DNA of 64,000 nt from CAZRHH01 sp964599885 (lineage in GTDB: Bacteria > Chloroflexota > Dehalococcoidia > DSTF01 > JACRBR01). The position numbers and the translations under genes were made by a program. Below, piece by piece: positions 23,949-33,535 of the stretch. The stretch covers positions 6,277-70,276 of the forward strand of contig CAZRHH010000011.1 in assembly GCA_964599885.1 (NCBI GenBank), given 5' to 3'. Position 1 is the stretch's first letter, and each line of letters opens with the position of its first letter. The notes beneath the pieces were generated by a model. The model saw only the letters and a list, made by a program, of their open reading frames with translations, did not search any database and was not told the DNA's origin.

Positions 23949-25583
23949 TCATCGGTCAAGCCTGAAACCGTCACAAGGCAACAGGTTTGCTCCGGGAAGG
24001 TCGGCCGCGACTCCGCGCGAGAGGACATATGCGTAGTTGCCCGCCAGGCGCATAGTCCTCGTCATGTCCTGAATGGTTAGATCCGTAAGGTTGAACCGGC
24101 GTGCATGTTCCAAGAGCTCCTGGGGACGTAGGTCTGCGTCTTCGATAACCACGTAGTCGCAATGGTTGAGGGCCTCGATGAGAACACTGGTTCCAGCTTT
24201 GGTCACGAGTGCACCCGGATCGAACCGCCGCGTTGGCAAATGGACAGCGTCCTGTGTGCCGTCCCGGGCACTCGCCGGCATGCCCGCGAAATAGGTTGAG
24301 AGCGCGGGCTGGGCGAATACGTGGCCCTCGTCGACGGCGAAGCGATGCGACGATGTGAGTAGCCCGTCGCGGTCGCTTCCGTTGCCACGCAGCCGGTCGG
24401 CAGGGGAACGCTCCCCTGCATCAAACCAACTATTGTCTGCCGGCGGAGTCCGGAGTTCGCCTCTGGTGAACGAACGAACCTTGAAGTAGCTCGACATGTC
24501 TAACACTTTGCACACCAGGCCAAAGCGAAGGCCGCGGCGCCGAGGGAGCGGGCACCCTTCGACGAGCCACGAGCGGTAATCCGTCGGTATTCTCGAAAGA
24601 ACCTCAGTCGATCGCTCGACTTCGCGGTCCTTAAGGCGCTTCGAAACTGTGGGGCCGATACTATCGATCAGTTGGATGCGTAGACGAGGGTCGATATCAT
24701 GACGCTGCGCCCATCTCACCAATCGTGTGCTCAGTTCCGCAGTTAGCGCTCCGCTACCGGCTCCGAGATCGACGAAATCGAACGTTGACCTCCCGCGACT
24801 GAATCGCTGCTGTTCGAGCAAGGGCTCGAAGACGTGGTTCCAAAGCCGCTGAGAGCGGTCACGGAAGAACGGATCCCCCGTTACACCCAACCGGTTTGCA
24901 ACGGCACCAATCGCACGGAGGCTCCCTACGTCTCCTCCGGCTCTGTTGCCGGGGTATACCAACAGCGACATCTCTCCGCCTGGTTCCAGGGGGTATCGCC
25001 GGTAGTGGCCGAAGATCCGCGACGGGTGATCCTTCAGCGCGACGATCGGAAGGAATCGCGTCGTGTGCGGCACTGTTGGCCATAGTCGTGCCAGGAGGTA
25101 CACCGGGTTGCGCAATGTGCTTGTCGCTGCCGCGATGTCGCGGGTTGACGAATCGACGAGTGCGAAACACTCAAACCCTATCGTTGCAGCAACTGCGTCC
25201 TCGACCATCCGTGACGGCTCTCGAGCCTTTACCACCACAAGGTCGTCGAGCAGCGACCAGTAGTCGTGACAGTAGCGCGTTACTCCTTCGGAGAATCCGG
25301 ATCGAATGTATCGTTCCCAGCTTTGGTGGAGCGACGCGCATTTCGAGAGTAGCGGTTGGTGTCTGAGCGTCTGAAGTGGACGCCAGTATTCCCACCAGTC
25401 GATGGCCGTGAGCGAAAGTGCTCCCGACGCCCCGATGTTTACCGACCGAATAATGTCAGGTCGGTGGAAGGCTGCTCCAAGAAGCGTGCGATCGTGCGAT
25501 TCAACCGCTTGATCGCTTACGGGCACCGGCAACATCGCGTCACTCCTGGTCAATTCGGTTCCGTGTGGGTGACACGAAATCAC
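23949..25583 (-). CDS. SAM-dependent methyltransferase-like protein paired with the radical SAM gene
   Basis: The 544-residue protein has a central Rossmann motif FDFVDLGAGSGALTAELS near residue 290 and an acidic strand (IQLIDSIGPTV), so SAM binding is likely. The N-terminal 250 residues and C-terminal 150 residues (VVIEDADLRPQELLEHARR) have no recognised relatives. The frame allows a start at codon 1 or at Met17. It lies 6 bases upstream of the radical SAM gene and is probably co-translated. Co-location with an SPL-type protein suggests nucleic-acid repair or modification; this is inference. Confidence 0.6.
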   Translation of the reverse strand: MISCHPHGTELTRSDAMLPVPVSDQAVESHDRTLLGAAFHRPDIIRSVNIGASGALSLTAIDWWEYWRPLQTLRHQPLLSKCASLHQSWERYIRSGFSEGVTRYCHDYWSLLDDLVVVKAREPSRMVEDAVAATIGFECFALVDSSTRDIAAATSTLRNPVYLLARLWPTVPHTTRFLPIVALKDHPSRIFGHYRRYPLEPGGEMSLLVYPGNRAGGDVGSLRAIGAVANRLGVTGDPFFRDRSQRLWNHVFEPLLEQQRFSRGRSTFDFVDLGAGSGALTAELSTRLVRWAQRHDIDPRLRIQLIDSIGPTVSKRLKDREVERSTEVLSRIPTDYRSWLVEGCPLPRRRGLRFGLVCKVLDMSSYFKVRSFTRGELRTPPADNSWFDAGERSPADRLRGNGSDRDGLLTSSHRFAVDEGHVFAQPALSTYFAGMPASARDGTQDAVHLPTRRFDPGALVTKAGTSVLIEALNHCDYVVIEDADLRPQELLEHARRFNLTDLTIQDMTRTMRLAGNYAYVLSRGVAADLPGANLLPCDGFRLDR

Positions 25584-26061
25584 AGGGGGTCGGCGATCTC
25601 CAACGCCGCGATGTCACGTCGGACTCAGCATGAACCTGACGAGCGACTTCTCCATCGAGTAAAATCTCATGGTCAGATGCCGCGCGGGCATGACCATCGG
25701 ACTCTTCGCGGCGTTGCGTCAGCGGCGTCCTTGCCCAGATTCAGTGATGCCCCTCGGACACGGAAACTCGCTATCGAGCCTTCTAATCCGATGGTCGCAG
25801 GTTCGAATCCTGCCGGGGGTGCCACTCAACTTTCGAAGGGCTTCTTGAACGTTTGCAGTAGCATCCCAGCTGATTGCTGGAAAACACGCAACCCTGTCGG
25901 GGCACTTCATGCTTGAGGGTGGCGACGATCCACCCCAGCCGCTGGAACCGCTGCGGGCATGCGTCGTCCGCTGGTACGAGCGATCCGCGACGGATCACCA
26001 CGGCGGGAATGGTGCGTTTGACAGCTTGTGGGTTTGCGACCGCCCAGCCTAGGATGTTCCT
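25584..26061. other. Gene-free stretch holding tRNA-Arg-like repeat copy 2
   Basis: No gene is supported. It holds repeat copy 2 (next entry) and, on the right, the region before the lipoprotein gene, with TTGTGG and TAGGAT hexamers at 26026 and 26050 that could form a promoter for a nearly leaderless message. Confidence 0.5.
25663..25824 (+). repeat. tRNA-Arg(TCT) 3'-end repeat, copy 2
   Basis: The 3' tRNA core (about 25779-25824) is the same as in copy 1 apart from one base (GATGGTC for GACGGTC). The upstream part from AATCTCATGGTCAGATG onward, including the hairpin, is shared with copies 1 and 4. Downstream of CCA the sequence is unrelated to the other copies and lacks the paired direct repeats. 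In attachment-site logic this is a right-end junction to non-element DNA. Confidence 0.7.
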
Positions 26062-27855
26062 GTGCTTCCGAAACCATTGATTCTGGCCCTTGCGCTCGTG
26101 GCGTCGCTCCTCATCGTGTCCTGCGGCGATGACCGGAACTCCCGCGACGACCGGGACGCATCGACCGCGCCGACCGTGAGCCCCGATATCCGTGACCGGC
26201 TTCAGAAGCCGGGCATGATCACCCACGTGCGATACACGTCGTTCACGCCGCCGTGGCCGACGCGCACAGAAGCGTGGATCGACTGGGAAAACGATCGTGT
26301 TCGCACCTGGAACATCCAGTGGACCGATAGCCCCACGAATCCTTCTGTGTGCACATCGATCCAACACGCGGACGGTTGGTATCCCTGTCTGCCATCTCTG
26401 GAGAACTACGCTGCGGAGGACTTTTCCCGGTTGTATGCGATCTGGCCCAGGGTCCCTCTCCGGACGTCGGATTCGGAAGTGAGCTTCCTGGGCGGAGTCC
26501 AGGCGATCTTTTCCGGCGCGTCGGACGTAGACTGGGCCACGCTGAAGATCGCGCCCGAAGCGACCACTACGGCAACATCTCAGGGCGACACGAATGTCGT
26601 CGTCAATTCCTGGGAAGTCCTATCCGCCTTCGAAGTGCCCTGCCCGGAAGGCCAAGCGGGTTCTGCGACCTTCGACTACACCGCGACCGAGGAGGGCGAG
26701 CCGATCTCGGAGTTCATGATGGTGAGCTGCGGCGCCGAGCGCGGACAGTACCTCGGCGTCCTATACCACGAGATCGAGTTCGTCGAACCGTCTGATCTCC
26801 CGCCGGACTTCTTCGACGCCGACGCGACTCGCGCGTCGCTCATCGGTGACCAGCTATCATCGGCCGCGGCACAGCTCGGCGCAATGTTCTGGTTGGGCGA
26901 ACAGGCCGGCGAGTGGACACTGCAAGGGGTTGAGCAGCGTGAAGGAACGGCCACCGTCGGCTATTCGCGCGGGGATGGGGACGAAGAAGATGCAGTCACG
27001 CTGCAGACGCGTGCGCCGGGATCCGGGCGCTTGTGTGACAACGCTGAGCCGATCCCGCATGACGCATACAACGGCTCGCTTTGCAGCGGCGATTACCCAG
27101 GGGACGACGAATACCGCATCGTCTGGACGCCGCCCGGGTTCGACTTGTGGCTGGAGCAGGAATCGTATCCGCCGGACCTCACCCGCGACGACGTGCTCGC
27201 GCTCGCTGCGAGCATCCAGCGATGGGAGCGGTCGGCTTCAGAGCCATTGCTGACCGGCGATGACGTGCGCAGGCTTGTCGCTGACTCACTGGAACTGGTC
27301 TGTCCCAGCAAGCTGCGTGCGATACGCGAAGCGCGCTCCACCGCGGCGTTCACCTTCGATCGAGAGACCGGTGAGTGGCACGGCGCGTTCGGCTCCTTCG
27401 GCGAGTACGCCGTGCCCGATTCGAAGCCGGTCGCGATTCCCGCCAGCCAACGCGAGGAAGTCGAATCGACGCTCTCCCACAATGCCGCACAGTTCGCCGA
27501 GTGTACGTTCGACGAACAGCCGCCACCGCAAGAAGGGGACGACGTCCTGGGCATCGAGTTTATGGGCCCGGACGAAGACGGCCTTTCGTTTAAGATCACC
27601 GGCGTTGACTCCGACACGGAAGCGGCCCTCAGCTTCTGCCTGTTGTCAGTTGGTGACGACAGCGGCTGTGAGCTGACGGATCCCGATGGTACGAACGTTG
27701 AGCTCCGCGGTGTGAACATCAACACCATCCGCTCGAACGTCGTCGAGATCGACGTCGGTCTGTCGCCGGACGAACTCGGCCGCACCGGACCCTGGACGAT
27801 GTCGCTCGACCTCGGAGACGGCCGGAAGACAAGCACCACATTTGACGTGCGGTAA
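26062..27855 (+). CDS. Large lipoprotein of unknown function
   Basis: The 597-residue protein begins with GTG and a signal peptide ending in a lipobox (LVASLLIVSCGDD, Cys near residue 21), then an Asp/Thr-rich linker. The mature part has several Trp-rich segments (TEAWIDWENDRVRTWNIQW) and many paired cysteines, so an extracytoplasmic, disulfide-containing beta-rich protein is likely. It is the only gene between repeat copies 2 and 3. No named family is recognised. The lipobox sets its location at the outer face of the cytoplasmic membrane. Confidence 0.75.
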   Translation: MLPKPLILALALVASLLIVSCGDDRNSRDDRDASTAPTVSPDIRDRLQKPGMITHVRYTSFTPPWPTRTEAWIDWENDRVRTWNIQWTDSPTNPSVCTSIQHADGWYPCLPSLENYAAEDFSRLYAIWPRVPLRTSDSEVSFLGGVQAIFSGASDVDWATLKIAPEATTTATSQGDTNVVVNSWEVLSAFEVPCPEGQAGSATFDYTATEEGEPISEFMMVSCGAERGQYLGVLYHEIEFVEPSDLPPDFFDADATRASLIGDQLSSAAAQLGAMFWLGEQAGEWTLQGVEQREGTATVGYSRGDGDEEDAVTLQTRAPGSGRLCDNAEPIPHDAYNGSLCSGDYPGDDEYRIVWTPPGFDLWLEQESYPPDLTRDDVLALAASIQRWERSASEPLLTGDDVRRLVADSLELVCPSKLRAIREARSTAAFTFDRETGEWHGAFGSFGEYAVPDSKPVAIPASQREEVESTLSHNAAQFAECTFDEQPPPQEGDDVLGIEFMGPDEDGLSFKITGVDSDTEAALSFCLLSVGDDSGCELTDPDGTNVELRGVNINTIRSNVVEIDVGLSPDELGRTGPWTMSLDLGDGRKTSTTFDVR

Positions 27856-28014
27856 CGCGTGGTTACCCCTTGGTTGTCGGAGGAACAGCGGACGGATTTA
27901 AGTCAGGAAGTCACGACTTGCGCCTGACTCCATCGACATGATCTAATCCGGTGGTCTAGTCTGCTAGGCATCGAGACCACAGGACTCGTTTCAGTTCTGG
28001 ACGCTTTCGGTCTT

Positions 28015-28186
28015 CACTCAGATTCACGGTTGCCCCGCGGACACGAAGTTTCGTTAACGAGCCTTCTAATCCGACGGTCGCAGGTTCGAATCCTGCCGGG
28101 GGTGCCACCAGATTCAAAATGACCTCAAAACCGCGCATTTCGCGGGTTGAGGCCGACCATCGGACTTGTTCGCGACCATCGGATTC
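28015..28186 (+). repeat. tRNA-Arg(TCT) 3'-end repeat, copy 3
   Basis: The tRNA core lies at about 28063-28108. Only about 50 bases upstream resemble the other copies (AGATTCACGG, then TTGCCCCGCGGACACG). There the small hairpin TTCG-TTAA-CGAG replaces CTCG-CTAT-CGAG with compensating changes. Downstream, about 85 bases match copy 1, including the GACCATCGGA pair at 28155 and 28174, again exactly 19 bases apart. In attachment-site logic it is a left-end junction. Confidence 0.7.
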
Positions 28187-28324
28187 GTGCGAGCGCGTGC
28201 GCGTTCGGTCGAGCGGATGTTGTCCTACCAAATGTGGGCAGGCACGAGCCTTTGGAACGGCGACCGCTCACATGACCACGAGACTTCCGGTCTCACGATT
28301 GACGCGCGCCCACGAACGCGCCGT

Positions 28325-28353
28325 TTGACCTCGCTGAGCGTTGAGCGTATAGT
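28325..28353 (+). promoter_or_regulatory. Promoter of the B12 uptake operon
   Basis: TTGACC (28325-28330) and TATAGT (28348-28353) are separated by exactly 17 bases, and transcription would start just upstream of the riboswitch. Confidence 0.7.
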
Positions 28354-28369
28354 CGCGTCACAACTGAAT

Positions 28370-28500
28370 AGAGACGCCTGAGGTGGCCCGAACCCGATGT
28401 GAGGGTCTACGCAGGGGAAGCCGGTGAGAATCCGGCGCTGTCGCGCAACTGTGATCCCGCTCCCGCGGGTAAGCCAGGATACCTGCCCCAGGCGAATCCG
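28370..28500 (+). ncRNA. Cobalamin (B12) riboswitch
   Basis: The RNA has the hallmarks of the cobalamin aptamer: AGGGAAGCCGGTGAGAATCCGGC-type paired segment (here GGGGAAGCCGGTGAGAATCC), the core CTGTCGCGCAACTGTGA, the variable stem CCCGCTCCCGCGGG and the 3' box AAGCCAGGATACCTGCC. A terminator hairpin follows at 28553, so B12 binding should stop transcription of the downstream genes. This is direct evidence that the operon handles cobalamin. Confidence 0.95.
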
Positions 28501-28552
28501 AACGCCTTCGCGTGAAAGGGGTAGGAATCATGACTTCTATGTTTTGACTTTA

Positions 28553-28585
28553 CCCCGAGTCCTTGCGACTCGGGGTTCTCCGTTT
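28553..28585 (+). terminator. Riboswitch expression-platform terminator
   Basis: CCCCGAGT pairs with ACTCGGGG across a CCTTGCG loop, followed by TTCTCCGTTT. It lies between the cobalamin aptamer and the first gene, 32 bases before its start. Confidence 0.85.
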
Positions 28586-28616
28586 CTGACACTCTCGGAT
28601 GTGAAAGGTGACGATC

Positions 28617-29921
28617 GTGCTGACACGGTTCTTCCTCGCCTGCTCGGCGATCTTCCTACTTGTTGCTGTAACAACTAACGCGTTCGCGGCCGGACCAGAA
28701 TCCGCGGCGGCGCTGCAGGCAACCAACTACATTCGCTCGCTGCAAAACGCGGACGGCGGCTTTCCCGCCTTCGGTGCAGACTCTAGTCCGTCAACGACCC
28801 TCGAAGCCGTGTTCTCCTTCAGCGCGTATGGCGTTGATGCGCGAACGGTGGAGAATGGAACGAACGGACCAGATGACTACCTGGCGGACCAGGTTGCTGG
28901 CGCAACTCTGCCCGCGGGAGCGGTGGCCAAACTCGCAGCCGGCCTTGCCGCAATGGATATCGATCCAGCGTCCTTCGCCGGCATGAACGTGCTCTCCGCG
29001 ATGGAAGCCAACTACGATCCGGCGACGGGGAAATACGGTGATGACGTGTTCGCCCAGTCGCTGTTCATGCTCGCTGAGGTCGCGCTCGACCGGACGGTCC
29101 CTTCGATGGCTGCTGACTATCTCCAGTCGTTACAACTCATTGCCGGGGGCTGGGAGTTCTCGAGCGGCTGGGGTGCCGATACCAACAGCACCGCCCTGGC
29201 GCTCCGTGCGTTGATCGCCGCCGGCGTACCGGCTAGCGATCCCGACATCGCGGGGGCCATCGGGTACTTGCACGCCACGCAACAAGCTGACGGCGGATTC
29301 CCGTACTCCGTTCCCGGCGATTCTGATCCTAATTCGACGGCCTATGTCATTCAGGCCATCGTCGCAGTGGGTCAAAGTGCCGAAGCAGGAGGCCCGTGGG
29401 ATCTGGGCGGAAATGCGAATCCGTTGCACGCTCTCGTCGGCTTTCAGAACCCCGCCACCGGTGCCTTGCAGTTCTTTGGCAGCGACAACCCGTTCGCGAC
29501 GTATCAGGGCGTACCGGGGCTGATGCTCGCGGCCTTCCCTGAGCAGTTCGATCCCGATGCGGTTCAACCAACGCCGACGGAGACCGCTACGGATTCACCA
29601 ACCGCAACGGCAACTGCAACGACTACGATCTCCGCTACGGCGACTGGGATCTCTCGTTCGAGCAACCGCGCGCCCGCGTCCACCGTGACGACCGCGCCCG
29701 TGGCTGCTGTGTCGACACCAGAGTCGGTCCCAACAAGAGTGAGTACGGTGCTCGCCGGATCAGCGCAGCCGAATCGACCGACGGGCGTCACCGCACTTCC
29801 TTCGGCGGGTTCCGGCGCAGAACACTCTGCTTCTGGCGTCGCGATGCTCGCGTTCGCGCTATCAGGCGCAGCACTCGTCGCCGCTGGACTCGCGTCTCGC
29901 GGGAGGACGTCGGAACGGTGA
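28617..29921 (+). CDS. Anchored alpha/alpha-toroid protein of the B12 operon (intrinsic-factor N-domain-like)
   Basis: The GTG at 28617 follows AAAGGTGA (a GTG at 28608 is also possible). The 434-residue protein has a signal peptide, then a prenyltransferase/squalene-cyclase-type helical toroid of about 290 residues with repeats such as LQNADGGFPAFGADS and QQADGGFPYSVPGDSDP. A Pro/Thr-rich stalk (PTETATDSPTATATATT) and a C-terminal membrane helix with a basic end follow. Animal intrinsic factor and transcobalamin use this toroid as one half of the B12 site. Riboswitch control and the ECF genes next door make an extracellular cobalamin receptor likely. Its stop overlaps the EcfT start. Confidence 0.8.
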   Translation: MLTRFFLACSAIFLLVAVTTNAFAAGPESAAALQATNYIRSLQNADGGFPAFGADSSPSTTLEAVFSFSAYGVDARTVENGTNGPDDYLADQVAGATLPAGAVAKLAAGLAAMDIDPASFAGMNVLSAMEANYDPATGKYGDDVFAQSLFMLAEVALDRTVPSMAADYLQSLQLIAGGWEFSSGWGADTNSTALALRALIAAGVPASDPDIAGAIGYLHATQQADGGFPYSVPGDSDPNSTAYVIQAIVAVGQSAEAGGPWDLGGNANPLHALVGFQNPATGALQFFGSDNPFATYQGVPGLMLAAFPEQFDPDAVQPTPTETATDSPTATATATTTISATATGISRSSNRAPASTVTTAPVAAVSTPESVPTRVSTVLAGSAQPNRPTGVTALPSAGSGAEHSASGVAMLAFALSGAALVAAGLASRGRTSER

Positions 29922-30967
29922 TGCCGATTGGCGCGAAACAAGGTCATCCCGCTTCGTGGGCAATCTGGATGTGCTCCGCGATGTTGATGGCGCTTGTGAC
30001 ATCGAACCCGCTGTACCACGCAACGATCGCGCTTTGCGCGTTGGTTGTGTACGCAAGCGTACGGTCGGACAGGACGCGAGGCCTGGAGGTCTTACTGGTC
30101 GCGGGCCTCATCCTCTCGTGTCTCAGCATCCTCCTCAACCTGGTGACGGGCAGCACGGGGCCGACCGAAGTGTTCGTGCTGCCCGGCGCTACGCTGCCGG
30201 GGTGGCTCGGTTCGGTCACCCTGGGCGGCCGGGTCACGGCCGAGTCGCTGGTCTACGCTGCCGATCAGGCTCTCGCGCTGGTTGCTCTCCTCTGCATCAT
30301 CTGCGCGTTCAATGCCAGCATCGATCACTTTCAGCTCCTCAAGCTAACGCCGCCGGGGCTGGCGCAACTGGGTGTTGTCGTCAGCGTCGGACTGCTTCTC
30401 GTGCCGGAGACGCTCGCCCGCGCGCGGACGTTGCGTGAGGCGCACATCAGTCGCGGGCGCAACGTTGGCTTCGGAACTATTCCATCATCGCTGCTCTCCT
30501 TGTTGAGCGACGGTCTCGAACGCGCCGTCCAGCGGGCGGAGTCGCTTGACGCCCGCGGGTTCGGAGCGATGGCCGCGCCGCCACGACGGAGCGAAACTAC
30601 GTTTTCGATCGGCGGCCTCGTGCTGGCCGCCGTCGGCGCGTTCTCCTGGTACTACGCGGAAGACGGGCGGCCGCTGGCGGCGACAGCTCTACTTTTCGGC
30701 GCGCTGCTGGTGATCTCCGTCGCCTGGCGTCAAGCGTCGCGCGGGACTGCGCGCCGGCTGTACGTCGCGACGTGGAGAAGGACGGATCTGTTCGTCGTCT
30801 CGGCGGCGATCGTGGGCGCCGTTGCGTTCTTCGCCCTCCGTGTAGGAGGGGGCAACCAGATCGACTATCTGCCGTTCCCGGTGGTGCATGCACCTGGCTA
30901 CGGCATCGCTGCCGCAGCCGCTTGTTTGTTGCTGCTCGCACCGGTAATCACGAGGAACGAGCCTTGA
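29921..30967 (+). CDS. ecfT: ECF transporter T component (EcfT), B12 uptake
   Basis: The 348-residue membrane protein (a GTG at 29918 would add one residue) has several hydrophobic helices. It also has the two coupling-helix motifs of EcfT proteins, REAHISRGRNVG and ESLDARGFGAM, which contact the ATPase subunits. It links ATP hydrolysis to movement of the S component. TGATG overlap with the upstream gene and TTGA overlap with the ATPase gene show tight coupling. The B12 riboswitch and the S component at 33522 define the substrate as a corrinoid. Confidence 0.88.
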   Translation: MPIGAKQGHPASWAIWMCSAMLMALVTSNPLYHATIALCALVVYASVRSDRTRGLEVLLVAGLILSCLSILLNLVTGSTGPTEVFVLPGATLPGWLGSVTLGGRVTAESLVYAADQALALVALLCIICAFNASIDHFQLLKLTPPGLAQLGVVVSVGLLLVPETLARARTLREAHISRGRNVGFGTIPSSLLSLLSDGLERAVQRAESLDARGFGAMAAPPRRSETTFSIGGLVLAAVGAFSWYYAEDGRPLAATALLFGALLVISVAWRQASRGTARRLYVATWRRTDLFVVSAAIVGAVAFFALRVGGGNQIDYLPFPVVHAPGYGIAAAAACLLLLAPVITRNEP

Positions 30968-32550
30968 AGCCGATCGTCGAGGCCGCGGCGCTGAGCTTCG
31001 CCTATGGAGCGTCAGCCCGTTGTGTCTTGCGTGAGCTTGATCTCCGCGTAGGAGAAGGAGAGCTCGTGCTGCTGGCTGGCCCCTCGGGCGGCGGAAAATC
31101 CACGCTTCTCCGATGTTTGAACGGACTGATCCCGCACTTTCACGGCGGCAGATTTTCCGGGCGTGTGCTCGTCGGGGGACTCGATACGCGTGAGCATCAG
31201 CCTCGCGACATCGCATCCGTCGCGGGGCTCGTCTTCCAAGAGCCGGAAGCACAGAGTGTCGCCCGCACCGTGCAGGAAGAGATCGTTTTCGGCATGGAGA
31301 ACCGCGGGTTCGATCGCGCTCTCATGCGCAAACGGCTCGAAGAGGCGCTCGATGCTCTCGGGATCGCTGCGCTTCGGACACGGGAGCTCGCGACGCTCTC
31401 CGGTGGCGAGCTGCAACGCGTCGCAATTGCCGCTGTCCTGACGATGCAGCCGCGCCTCATTTTGATGGATGAGCCAACCTCGCAGCTCGATCCGCAGGCG
31501 GCGGACGATGTTCTGCGCCTGGCTCGCGATCTACGCGAAGACCACGGCCTGACCGTCGTCCTCTCCGAGCACCGGCTGGATCGCGTTGCCTCCTACGTCG
31601 ATCGCGTTCTGCATCTGCCGGGCGACGGCAGTGTGCAGACCCTCGCGCCACGCGATGCGATGCGCGTCCTGGTGGGAGCACCACCTGTCACCCAGATCGC
31701 GCGGGCGATGGAGTGGTCACCATTGCCGCTATCGATCGCGGAGGCACGGCGCTTTCTTCCTGCCAACAAACACGGCTCCACACAACCATCTACGCCAGCA
31801 GTTACGGGCGATATCCTCGCTTCGATCCACAACATCACCGTACAGCTCGCTGGCCGAACGGTGCTGACAGTTGAGCGCATGACATTTCGCGAAGGCGAGT
31901 GCGTCGGCCTGATGGGCCGAAACGGCGCGGGAAAGACGACCCTTCTTCGAGCGCTGGCCGGGCTCTTACGACCGAACACGGGTCGTCTCGCAGGCTTGAC
32001 CGCCTTCGAGGCTCGCGTTCGGTACAAGGATATTGCGTTCGTTCCCCAGGATCCCGCGGCGACTCTGTTCAAGGCCACGCTCGAAGCCGAAGTAGGCGAT
32101 GTTCTGGACGGCACGGGCCGCACCGGTACCCTCGACGCCACACTCGCCGAATGGGATCTCGAACGCTTCCGGGAGCGTGACCACCGAGATTTGAGTGTCG
32201 GCGAACGGCAGCGAGCTGCTCTCGCGGCGCTTCTCGTCGGTCGACCGCGAATGATCCTGCTCGATGAGCCGACCCGGGGCATGGATGCAGCTACGAAGTC
32301 GCTCTTGTTGCGAAACCTCAAGCGTCGTTGTCGAGACGGTGCATGCGTGCTCCTGGCGAGCCACGACGTAGAACTCGTGGCGATGTTTGCCGATCGCGTT
32401 GTCCTGCTCGCGGAAGGCGAAGTGGTGCTCGACGCGCCGGCCCGCAGGGTCCTCACCGGTTCAATCACGTTCTCGACGCAGGCGAACAAGCTCGTCGGTG
32501 GCGATGTCCTCACAACAGAGGAAGCACTCGCGACGCTGGGGAGAACCTGA
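30964..32550 (+). CDS. ECF transporter double ATPase (EcfA1-EcfA2 fusion)
   Basis: The TTG start at 30964 overlaps the EcfT stop. The 528-residue protein has two ABC domains. The first has Walker A GPSGGGKST, signature LSGGELQR and Walker B LILMDEPTSQLD. The second has Walker A GRNGAGKTT, signature LSVGERQR and Walker B MILLDEPTRGMD. The fused arrangement replaces the usual EcfA/EcfA' heterodimer. It powers the cobalamin importer. The next gene starts one base after its stop. Confidence 0.92.
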   Translation: MKPIVEAAALSFAYGASARCVLRELDLRVGEGELVLLAGPSGGGKSTLLRCLNGLIPHFHGGRFSGRVLVGGLDTREHQPRDIASVAGLVFQEPEAQSVARTVQEEIVFGMENRGFDRALMRKRLEEALDALGIAALRTRELATLSGGELQRVAIAAVLTMQPRLILMDEPTSQLDPQAADDVLRLARDLREDHGLTVVLSEHRLDRVASYVDRVLHLPGDGSVQTLAPRDAMRVLVGAPPVTQIARAMEWSPLPLSIAEARRFLPANKHGSTQPSTPAVTGDILASIHNITVQLAGRTVLTVERMTFREGECVGLMGRNGAGKTTLLRALAGLLRPNTGRLAGLTAFEARVRYKDIAFVPQDPAATLFKATLEAEVGDVLDGTGRTGTLDATLAEWDLERFRERDHRDLSVGERQRAALAALLVGRPRMILLDEPTRGMDAATKSLLLRNLKRRCRDGACVLLASHDVELVAMFADRVVLLAEGEVVLDAPARRVLTGSITFSTQANKLVGGDVLTTEEALATLGRT

Positions 32551-32551
32551 G

Positions 32552-33535
32552 ATGCGATGGATCATTCTGTTCGTGGCGACTGTCGTGCTCGCGATGGGTG
32601 CCGTGCCGAGTCGCGCTCACGCCTCATCGGCCATCGTCACATCCGATGCGGGTTGCGTGCAGAGCGCGGCTTCGGCCGCCGTCAACCAGGCCGGACTCGT
32701 CGTCACCTTTGGTGATGGACGCACGGTCACGTTCTGTGTCGAATTCGGCGAGGACTCGATCACCGGTCTTGAACTGCTTCAACGCTCCGGCCTGCAGTTG
32801 GTCACCTCGAATTCGAGCGGCCTTGGAGCGGCTGTGTGCAGCATTGACGGCGAAGGTTGCCAGGATCCGGGTGACTGCTTTTGCAAGTGCAAGGGAGGAA
32901 GCTGCGAGTACTGGGCCTATTATCTGTACGACGATGGTGGCTGGAAGTTCTCACCTGTTGGCGCGGGCAATCGCTCCGTTCACGACGGCGACACCGACGG
33001 TTGGGCCTGGGGCGGAGGTTCTGGCGACACGCCGAACGGGAATGCTCCGGCGTGTGCCGAACCCACGCCGACGACTACGGTGGTACCGCCTCCGACACCT
33101 CGTCCATCCGCGACTCCGAGAGCGTCCGCCCCGACGGTTCCTCTAGAGCCGTCGGCAACGAGCGCTTCTCAAATTATCGAGACGAGCACGCTGGCTCCCA
33201 CGGTACAGCTAGCCGTTCCACCGCCCATTCCTACGGCTCCCGTTGTTCCCACGGTAGCGGTCCTTTCCGGAGTTCAGACGCCACGACAGCCGACGTCACC
33301 TTCTGGCACCCCGACCGCCACCAGCAGTGAGCGTTCCGATCCCAGCGCGACGCCGTCGCGCGAGGCACGGGCGGGCGCTACTCGCGTGAGTGCCGATGAA
33401 GGTACGCGCAACCTGTCGACGCGCGCGGGTGGCGGCGGTTCCAGCCGGCTGAGCCTTGTCACGTTTGGCGCGGTTGCGGCCGTTCTCGCTGGTACCGCCA
33501 GCGTAGTGATCTGGAGACGCCGTGGTCGCGTCTGA
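32552..33535 (+). CDS. Anchored DUF4430 protein (transcobalamin C-terminal domain-like)
   Basis: The 327-residue protein has a signal peptide (MRWIILFVATVVLAMGAVPS), a DUF4430 beta domain at about residues 45-155 (ITGLELLQRSGLQLV, CSIDGEG, YWAYYLYDDGGWKFSP, RSVHDGDTDGWAWGGG), a long Pro/Thr/Ser stalk, and a C-terminal helix with a basic end (VVIWRRRGRV). DUF4430 is the C-terminal half of intrinsic factor and transcobalamin, where it covers the corrinoid. Extra cysteines (DCFCKCKGGSCEY) suggest disulfides. With the toroid protein at 28617 it would rebuild a split intrinsic-factor-like receptor (inference). Its 3' end overlaps the S-component gene. Confidence 0.85.
   Translation: MRWIILFVATVVLAMGAVPSRAHASSAIVTSDAGCVQSAASAAVNQAGLVVTFGDGRTVTFCVEFGEDSITGLELLQRSGLQLVTSNSSGLGAAVCSIDGEGCQDPGDCFCKCKGGSCEYWAYYLYDDGGWKFSPVGAGNRSVHDGDTDGWAWGGGSGDTPNGNAPACAEPTPTTTVVPPPTPRPSATPRASAPTVPLEPSATSASQIIETSTLAPTVQLAVPPPIPTAPVVPTVAVLSGVQTPRQPTSPSGTPTATSSERSDPSATPSREARAGATRVSADEGTRNLSTRAGGGGSSRLSLVTFGAVAAVLAGTASVVIWRRRGRV

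Larger units (their letters stand above)
27856..28616. other. Non-coding stretch with repeat copy 3, promoter and riboswitch
   Basis: These 761 bases hold no gene. They contain tRNA-like repeat copy 3, a sigma70-type promoter, the cobalamin riboswitch and its terminator, each listed separately. Confidence 0.7.

Noticed and set aside
30689..31252. Reverse frames opposite to EcfT and the ECF ATPase
   Set aside because: They contradict the intact transporter genes and show no family sequence.
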